The translations under genes were made by a program, and so were the position numbers. Source: Eukaryota sp. TZLM1-RC (Eukaryota; Metamonada: BaSk clade). From it: a stretch of DNA of 64,000 nt. The notes beneath the pieces are model-generated. The model was not told the origin of the DNA. It saw only the letters and a program-made list of their open reading frames with translations, and searched no databases. Location: positions 868,001 through 932,000 of the forward strand of contig JAUPSS010000008.1 in NCBI GenBank assembly GCA_040285825.1, given 5' to 3'. Shown here piece by piece: positions 29,674 to 39,601 of the stretch. Position 1 is the first letter of the stretch. Each line of letters opens with the position of its first letter.

Positions 29674-32600
29674 CTACAAGCTGTCATATTGAGTTGTTCT
29701 GAAACGGGCAGGAACCCACTGAAATTAGAATAAGAAAAAACGACAAACCTTGGGGATACGTTGAGGGTTCTTCTTAAAGAAAACAAAGGCATATGCACCA
29801 CCACCGATAGCACCAGTTAAGAAAACAAAGAGGAAAATCCAACCAAAGATAGTTCCAGCAGTATAATGACCAAGAGAACGATATGCGTTAATGGTGAAGG
29901 AACATCCATTGGTTTCACCAAAGATGGTTAGATAAATACGACCAACATGAAGATTCATGTCATCACCCATAATTCTAATAGAGGTTTGAAGCTCACCTCC
30001 CCAAACATGATTCCAGTCATCAGGGTGTACATTTGAGTCAGAAGCCCAGATGGTCAAACCAGAAAGGCAGTCATAGGAGCTATCACCAGCAGGAGAAAGG
30101 GCAATATCAATAAAGCCATTCTTTTTCATTGTAGAGTAAAGTTCAGTGTCAATTCTAATGTTGAAATGACGGCGTTCATTATGGAAAACAGAGTAAGGAA
30201 GACGAGAGTCAAATGGAAGGTGAATTGATGTGTAGTGAGCAACTTCAAACATATTGAAATTGTCATGACCCTTGACAGTCATCAAGAAAGTTCCAGCAGC
30301 TCCACGCACCTCAGATCCTCTGATGGCATCTTCATGTAGAATTGTAATGAATTTAGTGCCGTCATCATAGTGAAGATCCTTAAGAGCAAATTCATAGTTG
30401 TGGGGTCCTGGGATGTCGGTAGAGGAGACAAAAACATTGAGAGAACCATGGCCATCAACAGTACCAATCGGCTTAATAGCTGTAACTTCGATGAAGTGGT
30501 CAGCATCGTGGGCATCACTTCTAAACATATACATGTTTTGGGATGTTGGTGGAACAAAATCAATATATGGACGATCGTCAGTCATAGGGCTAATGCTGTT
30601 GGCGATAACTGTATACTCCAAGAGTTCACTATCATTACCAAGATTCATCACAGTCATATAGTAAGAACCAAGATCATGACGATAAGAGTAATCATCAGCA
30701 TCCACAATAACAGCACCGCTAGTGGGAGTAACCATCCAATCGTAATTTTCTTCATCGGGATTCTCATCGTGAGACGAAATATATAATGCAAGTGGGGAGT
30801 CTTCAGGTGCATGTAATCCAAAAGTCATTGTAACACCATCAGAGTGCCAATCAGCTTCAGGAGGGAAGAAGTAGTGCTCAATAGCGTTGGGTTGAAGGAA
30901 ATGTTTGAAACCAACACCAGGTTTAAGAGGGGTATGACGATCAGTGAAGACAGTAACCTTGAACTTACATTTAGAGGTGCCCCGAACAGAAAAGTAAATT
31001 GTGGCGTCTTCACCAAAATCAAACTCGTCCTTGGAAATGATGATCTCACGACTGTAACCAGCACCAACACCGCGCCATTCGTGGAAGTTCCTATGGGAGG
31101 TAGGAATGCGTTCTGTGGAAGCAAAAAGATCTAAATAGCCATCCCCATCAGTTGTGGCAAGAATATGAGCATCATAACTGGTCATATGAGCTGGGAAATC
31201 GATAGCAAACGTTTCATATTCATCTTTTTCTAAATGCCCATGGAGAGTTTCGTAAAGATCAATATCATAAACAAAAGAGACCAAGAGGTTGATGTCAGAG
31301 GGAGGAGCCCCGGCAGCATCGTCTTTAGGAATGATTTTCATAAAATAACGAACATGTTGTCCCATTTCAAAGGATTCATGACATTCAACATATCCCCAAC
31401 TGGTGGCACATTGAGATTCTTCAACAAGGGGATCCTCATGATGCCCCATGAAAAGATAATTCGTAGCATCACGTTCACGAGCATCAGAAAAAACTACTTC
31501 AGCTGCAATGAATCTAACAGGTTGCTCGGCAATTCTGCTAAAAACAAAGAGCCCACCCTCTCGAGATGAAGGGATAGTGACAACTGATTCATAACCTTCA
31601 TGTATAAATGTGTGCTTTTGAGACACCATGAAGGAATATTGAGTGGGTACCCATAATGAAGCCATTGTTGACTCAATACCAAAGAAAGCTTCACCATCGA
31701 TGAACTCAAGAGCATTGAAATGAAGTGTGGAACCAATTTCCATGTAGCTAACATCATCGTAATCTTCAGGTCCAGGGAAGATATTGTGGGTACCATGACT
31801 GAGATAGAGTTGAGCTTCGCGGTTCTCGTAACTTTCAGATGCAATAATGGTGAGTGGTATCGAAGAAGAATCATCAATGCCATGAAAAGCGTAGTGACGA
31901 ACACATCCTTGGAAAACAGAACCTGAGATCTCCTTGAATTGTTCAATCTCTTCGATTTCATTTTCCATGTTACCAATGAGGGTCACCATTTCACCAGATT
32001 TTCCTTTGATTCCTATGTACATTGTACCAGGACTTCTGAGGTCATAAGAAAATTCATCTTCACCATCTTCTAATTTCCAAGAATAATTTTCTTCTGTTGG
32101 ATGGGCATAAGTTTGAGAAAGGTAAATACCGTCAATATGACTCATTTCATCCACCACAACCATCAAGTTAAACAAACCAGGTTGGCAGACGGGATAGCCG
32201 AAGAAAAGGCGACCGTCGTCATTAATGTCTGATGCAGTAGGAATTTCCTCTATCATAGGAACAAACGCATATCCAGAGACAGTGTAATCCATATCCATTT
32301 CACCTGTGGCAACGAGAGCGATATAAAAGCGACCAGGAAAGTAACCCTTATCACCGGGTGACATGGTAAAGAGGTTGGTACCAGACCAGCTACTGTGAGA
32401 TAGAAAATTAAACAAACCTAGCATTCCAAGCAGCGGGATAGGGGTCTTGCGAAAGCAAGATTCGGACAGGCAACTCGGCATCAATGGCAACAATGAGTTT
32501 CTCATGTTGAGCAACGTCGATATAGTAGAAGCCACGAGCGTTGTCACGTGAGAATGATCCAGGAATTGGAACACCGTATTCAAGGAATGTGTGACCATAG

Positions 32601-32677
32601 TCATCATTACTGTACTGCAACGAGGCAGCACAACAAGAGACGACCAAGACGAAGAAAGCAAGAAGAGACAGCTTCAT
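29674..32677 (-). CDS. Type I membrane protein with PPC-like repeats and YDSL tail; putative lysosomal protease receptor (CPBF-like)
   Basis: Two introns must be removed. One at 32390-32417 (28 nt; a 25-nt alternative acceptor at 32393 also keeps frame) joins a signal peptide exon (MKLSLLAFFVLVVSCCAAS). One at 29719-29748 (30 nt, starts GTTTGT, ends CTAATTTCAG) replaces an apparent stop with the tail KWVPARFRTTQYDSL. The 981-residue product has a signal peptide, a long lumenal region of repeated beta-sandwich-like units (for example ILATTDGDGYLDLFAST, LNVFVSSTDIPGPHNYEF, AQLYLSHGTHNIFPG), one membrane helix (GWIFLFVFLTGAIGGGAYAF) and a 23-residue cytoplasmic tail ending YDSL, a YxxPhi adaptor-sorting signal. 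This layout matches the Entamoeba and Trichomonas cysteine-protease-binding family of PPC-domain lysosomal cargo receptors. The match is architectural and not proven by sequence. Confidence 0.72.
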
Positions 32678-32879
32678 GCTCAGTGATAAGAAAATACTGA
32701 ATTTCTTGAATGTAATCAATCATCATTGTATGGCGCCACAGTGATGTGTTTTTCACCAATGACTATGACTATGCAATAACTTTATGACATGTCTTTCCTG
32801 TTTGTTCACTTTGGATAAACACTCTTATTTCCATTCAAACGTCAAATACTAGAAATGATTTCAAAAGCAGAAATTGTAT

Positions 32880-33290
32880 CAAGTTCATAACCCAATTTAG
32901 ATATAAGATTATTTACTTTGTCAGTACTTTTGGGAACTTTCCAGGACAGCATCCTGGAAATGAAAAGCTTCAGAAGAGTAGTTAACAAAATGAATTTGAA
33001 CATCATCAATAATTGAACTATTCTTCACATTTTCAATGAGAAGACTTTTGTCTAGATTAAACAAAAGACCAATGATTTTGTAATTGAAGCTTTAGAAGCA
33101 ATTTCATTCAAAGCATCCAGAGGACCAATAATTGCAATCTCATCCATATGTCTTGATGTATAATGTTCACTAAAATGAATTAGGGACTTGTGAATTGCTA
33201 AACATAACAATAGATGTCCAAGAGGATCACCTTGTTTACCTCCAGTAGATAAAAAAGTTTCTTGAATTTATGGAAGCATCAATCCAGAAC
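32880..33290 (-). mobile_element. RT fragment of family B-like non-LTR element
   Basis: The minus strand near 33250-33080 reads QGDPLGHLLLCLAIHKSL and HMDEIAIIGPLDALNEIAS, the conserved QGDPLGP and (Y/H)xDD blocks of a reverse transcriptase; the second catalytic Asp is Glu here. Stops occur on both sides. Bases 33291-34090 hold only unresolved, probably element-derived sequence. Confidence 0.65.
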
Positions 33291-34094
33291 TTCCAATTTG
33301 GCTTAGGACAGCAGAAATTTTCTACAGGGTGAAGTTTTTCGAATTTTCTTACTGTTTCATCAGAAGGTTCAGCCAATGGAGAAGAAAGTAGCTTTCTTAG
33401 CTGAACCGTAACTACCTCTAAGACACATTCTCCTCACCAATTTGGATTTTAGTGAAGGTGAAGTTGAAATTCGCCATTTACTTATTTTTTTCAAAAAGAA
33501 ATTATTCCTTTATGAAAAAGTTCCATAAATCCCTTAGGTCCAACTTTTATGCTTCAATTGAGAAGCAAATTTTCGCATTACCAAAGACAAGGGAATGGAA
33601 CTGGTAGGACTGGTTTCGACAGGAATTTCTACATGGGGTCACAATGTGTCTACAGCAGTACAAGATTTATAAAATATAATTGGCCTACCATTGGTTGACT
33701 CAGGTTTTGAAAGCTTTTGAATAAAAAGTACATCTCCTTACATCTTGTTTAATCTTTTTTCTCTGTCAACTGGATCCTGTCTTGATCTGCTGAAGAATAC
33801 TGGCTCGCTCTGGTCATCATGAATCCCACTTCTCGAGGACCGGGACATCTGGGTTAAACTTTACTAGAAATGACAATGACTCGAGTGATACTTAGTGTTT
33901 TGTCAAAATGAAAATAATTGCTACTCAAAGATTTGACTAATTTACTATTGCATTACTCGAGTAATACTCAAGGTTTATTAGAGTACAATTCTCTTTAATA
34001 AAAGAGAATTAAATATAGAACATGTTATAGAACTTATCACCCAAAGTTGGGATTCCAACCCATGACAATACCTTAACTTCAAACTCAACGTTGA

Positions 34095-34838
34095 TTGTCA
34101 CCACTTAATGATCACCAGTGGACCACTGCAATGAGAATGAGATGTTTTCTATGGCCTTGTTCTTTACCAAATGATTTAATTTGTCGCTGCAAGAGTGTTG
34201 TTACGCTTTCCCACATTTTAGACAGTAAGTACTTCATAACTTATCGGTCAATTGTTCATGACTCAGTTCGTGATCAATTATATGCCATGTGCAAAAGTTT
34301 CAATATAGAGGCATTTACTGAGCCATTAGTACGTAAGCTGTCTTCAGATCAAACTGATGATTCCTTTAATAAAAGAAGGGCAGATTTAGTAGCTCCAGGG
34401 ATCGATGGTGTTCTCAATGTTGTAGATGTTGTCTCAGTTGATGTTTGCAAAAATTCTGCTGCTCGTTCACTGTATTCCGCTGATTCGCCGTTATCTAACG
34501 CCGAAAAAACGAAGATAAAAAAATATGAAGAACCTTTGGCACAGTTAGGTAGAGTGGAACACGTGAAATATCAGTTTGTGCCGTTTGCAATTTCTCTTTT
34601 TTGCAATATTGGACCTTCAGGGTTGCACTTTTTTGAATACTTCAAAAAAATGTTACTGAATAGGTCTGGTAAAACAATGAATTCCACTTTCTGGTTAAAT
34701 AGAATTGTTTTTTGCATTTTCAAGTCTATTCCAACAATGATTTCAAAGGCACTTTTAGCTATTGGTGTAGAATATGAACGAAATGCTGTGAGTAGGTTTA
34801 GTAATAGTGACGCTTGTTTGGATGATATTGAATTCTAG
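34095..34838 (+). mobile_element. Endonuclease-bearing C-terminal part of a family B-related non-LTR element
   Basis: A 247-codon open frame: CFLWPCSLPNDLICRCKS (zinc-knuckle lead), LSHILDSKYFITYRSIVHDS, then RRADLVAPGIDGVLNVVDVV, SNAEKTKIKKYEEPL and FVPFAISLFCNIGPSGLHFF. The RADLV...DV..VD...E..K.KKY...PF..S order fits a restriction-like endonuclease (PD-(D/E)XK) as in R2-type retrotransposons. The RT part is missing upstream. Confidence 0.7.
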
Positions 34839-35084
34839 ATGGGTTTTTTTATCTCAATATTTATTCCAGTTAAAAAAACATTGATTGTACACTAACAATT
34901 TCAGTTGCTTCACAACTCATCTTCGAGGGTTGAACTTCAGTGGCTCAATTTGGTCAATGAGTTATTCAAAGGTCAGGTATCAAATTCCCAAAGCGTCCGA
35001 AAGGAATTCTCTTTGAACAATTAAAAATAAAAACATCCAATACACAACTAAAGCTCCACGTCCTCAAAACCTACATCTCTCACA

Positions 35085-35310
35085 TCGAATTAGTAAATTA
35101 CTAAAGATTCAGAAAACTTACCAAAAGAAGAACTGAAAGTGTACCAGAAATTAATTTCACCATTCCCTTTCAAATTGAAGAGACAATGCTGTTTTGACAG
35201 TGGGCATGATTGAAAATTCTTCCAAATCCTTTTCTTAACAATTACACTGAAATATTCTAGGAATGCCAAAGCAGCCTTAGCTAATGAACCGAACAAAGAA
35301 AAAACAAAGG
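35085..35310 (-). mobile_element. Small family B-related endonuclease fragment
   Basis: The minus strand reads LFGSLAKAALAFLEYFSVIV, comparable to LFGSLAPTALCFLEDFEMIV at 43250, then decays into GKFSESLVIY. Confidence 0.55.
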
Positions 35311-35396
35311 GACATTTAATATAAGAACACGTGAATTGTCATTGACAGAAGAAAGAGGTTTCGCGTAGTTAACAGTTTTATATTTTTCTCCAGTAA

Positions 35397-35487
35397 AATA
35401 TTTATTGAACATGCACAAGTAATAAAATTAATTCATAACTAATGGGACGAAAATCATTAAACGAAGATTTCCTCTACAAAATCTTGA
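35397..35487 (-). mobile_element. 91-bp 3' stub of family A inserted upstream of uL16
   Basis: Only the last ~13 codons and 3' UTR of family A remain (DQDFVEEIFV then the CCCATTAGTTATGAATTAAT type tail). The direct repeat TCTCCAGTAA borders it at 35387-35396 and 35488-35497, a 10-bp target-site duplication. It lies 80 bp upstream of the predicted 5' UTR intron of the ribosomal protein gene. Confidence 0.8.
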
Positions 35488-35567
35488 TCTCCAGTAATGA
35501 AATGTACATTAGAAGAATTGCAAGTGAAATGAAAATGACCATATTGCAACTTCTTTTTCTCATTCAT

Positions 35568-35597
35568 GTAAGTTCCATCTGGTTCTGCTTACCTTAG
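35568..35597 (+). other. Probable 30-nt 5' UTR intron of the uL16 gene
   Basis: GTAAGT at 35568 and CTTACCTTAG ending at 35597. This is exactly 30 nt with a branch-point-like CTTAC and ends 4 nt before the ATG. It fits the size class of the coding introns in this window, but protein continuity cannot test it. Confidence 0.55.
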
Positions 35598-35601
35598 AGA
35601 T

Positions 35602-36234
35602 ATGGGTCGCCGTCCAGCTCGCTGCTACCGCTATTGTAAGAACAAGCCCTATCCAAAATCTCGTTTCTGTCGTGGTGTCCCCGATCCTCGTATCAGATCC
35701 TATGATTTAGGTAACAAGAAAGCTCCCGTGGATCTGTTCCCTGCATGTGTCCATCTTCTCTCTATGGAGCGTGAACAGGTTTCTGATTGTGCTCTTGAAG
35801 CTGCACGTATCGCAGCCAACAAGTTCATGATCACCAATGTCAGTAAGGAAGGATTCCATTTACGTGTCCGTGCTCATCCCTTCCATGTCCTACGTATCAA
35901 CAAAATGCTTTCCTGTGCTGGAGCTGATAGACTCCAAACCGGTATGAGACATGCCTATGGTAAGCCTTATGGAACTGTTGCCAGAGTAGATATTGAACAA
36001 CCCCTTTTATCAATGAGATCTCGTGAATCTTCAGTCCCTAAAATGGTAGAAGCCATGCGTCGTGCCAAATACAAATTCCCTGGCCGTCAAAAGATTGTTG
36101 TTTCCTCCAAATGGGGATTCACAAACATTCCCAAAGATCAGTACCCCGAACTCAGACGATCCGGTCAAATTATTCCCGATGGTTCTAACGTTAAACTGTT
36201 GAGGTCTAAGGGACCCATTGATGTAAGGTCATAA
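35602..36234 (+). CDS. RPL10: 60S ribosomal protein uL16 (L10)
   Basis: A 210-residue intact protein beginning [20 protein letters not shown], nearly invariant in eukaryotic L10. Further blocks are [52 protein letters not shown] and [16 protein letters not shown]. uL16 joins the 60S subunit late in the cytoplasm and lines the peptidyl-transferase centre. Length matches the family (~213). The coding region is intronless. Codon use is richer in C-ending codons than its neighbours, as expected for a highly expressed gene. Upstream are a predicted 30-nt UTR intron and a retrotransposon stub. Confidence 0.98.
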   Translation: MGRRPARCYRYCKNKPYPKSRFCRGVPDPRIRSYDLGNKKAPVDLFPACVHLLSMEREQVSDCALEAARIAANKFMITNVSKEGFHLRVRAHPFHVLRINKMLSCAGADRLQTGMRHAYGKPYGTVARVDIEQPLLSMRSRESSVPKMVEAMRRAKYKFPGRQKIVVSSKWGFTNIPKDQYPELRRSGQIIPDGSNVKLLRSKGPIDVRS

Positions 36235-37099
36235 TATGACAATGGCGAATAAACCAATAGTCTATCCGTTTACAGACAATATTCTTGTGCAGTATAGGTA
36301 CAATTATACCAAGGGTTTATGATCCTTTCTGTGTTCACATTTGTTTCAACAATAGTTGAGGATTACGCTCTCACGCATTGTATTATGATGTTATGATACA
36401 GTGTTCAAGTCGACATTTAAGTAAAGGTCTTCGTTCTCACACCCGACCTCCCCTAGATCATAAACATTTTAATGACAAGAAATTCTGTAAAACGACCAGA
36501 AAAATATGGAATGTCAGTGAATTGTGTTAATCACGTTAATCCTAATATATCAACAATAATACTATTTTTGGAAATAAGCATCATTAATAGATCTCATTAA
36601 TAAAACTTAATAATCGTATACACTGTTTGAGGAAAATTGCCTTACTTCCCATTTTCAACCAAAAACTTGCTTAATGTATAACCTTCTAGTGAGATTAGCA
36701 TGTTTCATCAAGACAGAAGATTTTTCAAAAATCTACCAAGTTACCACTTTTGAGTCCACTAGCAGCACGTTTGGTTGGACCTGTCTTGGTTTCCTCAGCG
36801 GTTGATCGCAATTCGAGTACTTTTGGATTAACCATAATACTAAATTAAATCGTTGAAGTCAAGACTGAGTAAATAAATAAAAGGTAAGCAGGGATCAAGA
36901 GTTACAGTGTTGAGTTCTATTATATAATTGTCTATTTCATACTCTCAAATGGTATTTAAGTCTGAAAAAAACTGGTTGACAAACAATTTACTTTATCATT
37001 GTTGTGCAGCTATCAAAAGAAGGTAACAAAGGTGAGGTGACTTGTTTGTCCAGTCGACATACAACTTTTGGGTAATTTCTATCAACCTCATTTTTCTGG
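36235..37099. other. Intergenic, with one possible 36-codon ORF
   Basis: Mostly without signal. A minus-strand frame at 36725-36835 begins MVNPKVLELRSTAEETKTGP and has a better codon appearance than its surroundings, but I recognise no family and cannot exclude that it is a first exon or chance. Confidence 0.35.
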
Positions 37100-38507
37100 A
37101 TGCGCTTTCTTGTTCCTCTAGCACTCTTTCTCTGCTGCACCTTTGCAGCTTCCAACTGGGCCGTCATAGTCGCTGGTTCTAAAGGCTATAGTAATTACAG
37201 GCATCAGTCTGATGTGTGTTGTTGTCCCTGGGTTAATCCTAGGTGTATCATGCAGTACAAATGCTTAGAAACAATGGTTACTCTGATTCAAACATCATTG
37301 TTATGCAAGAAAATGATATAGCCTTCAATGCTCGGTAAGTGTTTTTTTAGTACTCATTTCAGAAATCCAATCAAGGGTGAGGTTTACAATAACCCTGAAA
37401 TGATCAATTACTATGACAATATTCCCATGGATTATACAGGTAATGCAGTTACTCCACAAAAGTATGTTTTAATCTTCTGTTCATTTCAGCTTTTTGGCTG
37501 TTCTCTCAGGTAGAAAGGACAAAGTCGAAGGTGGCAGTGGCCGTGTTATCGAATCTGATGAAAACACTAATATCCTCGTTCTTTATTACGACCATGGTTC
37601 TCCTGGTCTTGTTGCCTTTCCCCATGGAGTTTGTTCACTCTGGCTCACTTACTAAAGGGATATCTTTACGTCAAGCCCCTCCGTGAAACCGTTGAATGGA
37701 TGTACAAAAACAAGAAGTACAATAAGATGGTATGTCTTTCAAAATAATTAACTCTAGGTTATGTATATTGAAGCTTGCGAAAGTGGATCAATGTTCCACG
37801 ATTGGAGTGATGATCTTGCAAAACTTAACGTTTATGCCGCAACTGCTGCCAATCCTGTTGAATCTAGTTATGCCCATTACTGGTCCTCAGAAGTCAGTGC
37901 CTACTTAGGTGATGAATTTTCCATCACTTACATGGAAGATATTGATGAGAATGGTGTTGACCAAACTCTTGATTATCAGTTCAAAAACGCAATTCTCTCA
38001 CGAGTCAAAGGATCGCATCCTCAGCAATACGGTAACATGACCATTGCTCAGGAACCTCTGCGCAACTATTTTGCTACTGAAAATGGAAAAACTCACTCAG
38101 CCAAGTTATTTTCCCGTAATCGTGCAAGCAATGCTGAATACGAAATTATGAACACATATGACTTAAAGCTTAGATCACTTCAAAAGGCACATGATCTCAG
38201 CAAGTCCGTCTCCGAGCGTACCCGTCTCTCTGCTTTGATTAAGGCTGAGGAAAGAAGACGTGAATGGACTGACTCCATTTTCTCGTCTCTTGTGGACTTG
38301 GTTGCTCCTGGATTCAAGTCTACTGGACTCTTAACTTACACTAAGATTGATCATGAATGTTACCAAGCATCTGTTGAAAATTTCACAGCCTCTTGTGGCG
38401 TTGTCTCTGATTATGGTATGCGTTACCTCAGAATATTTGCCAACTTGTGTGAAGTAGGTGTTCAACCTGAAGTTATTGCCCTTGCTGCTAGAGAAATCTG
38501 TCACTAA
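37100..38507 (+). CDS. LGMN: Legumain (asparaginyl endopeptidase, peptidase C13), five 28-29-nt introns
   Basis: Removing five GT-AG introns (37214-37242, 37335-37362, 37462-37489, 37629-37657, 37730-37757) gives an uninterrupted 421-residue protein, the usual legumain length. A signal peptide (MRFLVPLALFLCCTFAA) precedes SNWAVIVAGSKGYSNYRHQSD, the family N-terminus. Then come NPIKGEVYNNPEMINYYDN, NILVLYYDHGSPGLVAF with catalytic His near 137, and MYIEACESGSMF with catalytic Cys near 179. The C-terminal ~200 residues form the helical prodomain/LSAM region. Legumains cleave after Asn in lysosomes or vacuoles and activate other proteases. Catalytic residues are intact. Unspliced, the gene looks like a pseudogene. 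Confidence 0.96.
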
Positions 38508-38979
38508 TTTTTTTTATTTTTCTGTAGATAAATCAATTCATCATTTTGAATTTTATTTTCTTTGTGCTTGTTAAGAAAGTTTTCGACTGTCAATATAAAC
38601 TGTAAAAATGATTGTTCTAAACAATGCCACTGCCTCAGTGATCAAATTGTAATCAATCCTTTTTGGGACTTTTTAATTACAGCTACTTGTGTTAGCTCTT
38701 TCATTCCAATCAAAATCTCAGTCAAAACTCAATATTGTTCCGCTGTCATTATGTAGCACATAACATACATTTTACAAAACCAAACAGAATTCCAATGTGT
38801 GTTTTTGCCGTCGGACCTTACATATTTTATCTTTTATTACATTATGATTTTTGCAGTAGTTTCAACCAAAAAGACTGTTATGTTCTCATTTTTGTTTATG
38901 TGGATACGTCAGGACTCTTTGAATATTGCATTACAGGTAAAATAATTGTACTACCGGTCAAATATTTGAAATAATTGCT
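38508..38979. other. No gene recognised
   Basis: Short frames at 38562-38974 are Cys/Phe-rich and AT-driven and resemble nothing. This is probably the 3' flank of legumain. Confidence 0.4.
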
Positions 38980-39360
38980 TAGGTGGAAATTTTATTGAAC
39001 TACAGCACTCAATAAAAACATCAGAACTAATAGAACAAGTTTCATTAAACCAAGATTTTCTCCACAAAAAAATCTGATCTGTTTGTTTTCTCCTCATTGC
39101 TTCTCTTATTTGAATACAGAACCAAGGGATTCTATATATAATGGCCAATTGAATTCAAGAGCACCAAAAACAGTTTTGAAATCTCTTCATTGTATTTACG
39201 TGAACAATGATCAATTTTGCGAATACTCCTGCTTCTACTGATTAGTCTCCTGTTATTAGAAAATGGAAAGTAATTAAATCAAGTTGTCTTTTTCTATTAG
39301 TAATATCTTTCTTTATGTCTTTGTCATATATATTAGGTTTCATTTTGATTTCAAGAGCAT
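38980..39360 (-). mobile_element. Non-LTR retrotransposon, family A, degraded copy
   Basis: Minus strand has the family 3' UTR (AATAAAATTTCCACC side) and broken C-terminal coding with ...KQTDQIFL, and further in IYDKDIKKDI for KYDKDIEE. It abuts the oppositely oriented family A copy that starts near 39366. Confidence 0.65.
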
Positions 39361-39601
39361 CTATCAAGAGATAATATATGCAGCTCAGCTGTTTTAAATC
39401 AAGGTCTTCACTCATTGTTATTGGAAAAGGGTGTTTGTGAAAACAAGTCGTCAGATTCTTCACTTTTTGTAACCATTGTACCACGAAAATTTGGATTGTG
39501 TGCCACTAATGAAGCATTTGTAACAAAAATGAGATTATATTTGAACATCCCCATTAATCAATTATTATCAAAAGAAAAATGTATTTGTTCGAATTCACCT
39601 C

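Noticed and set aside
30282-31976. Long open frames on both strands inside the receptor gene
   Set aside because: They are out-of-frame shadows of a conserved-looking coding strand; no motif in them.
32390-32661. Receptor start at an internal site giving MLSSSWSSLVV
   Set aside because: This reads antisense-like non-conserved sequence through the intron; the signal peptide exon at 32677 joined by a 28-nt intron gives a proper secreted N-terminus.
37100-37760. Legumain as a multiply frameshifted pseudogene
   Set aside because: All five breaks coincide with 28-29-nt GT-AG segments whose removal restores the conserved protein exactly.
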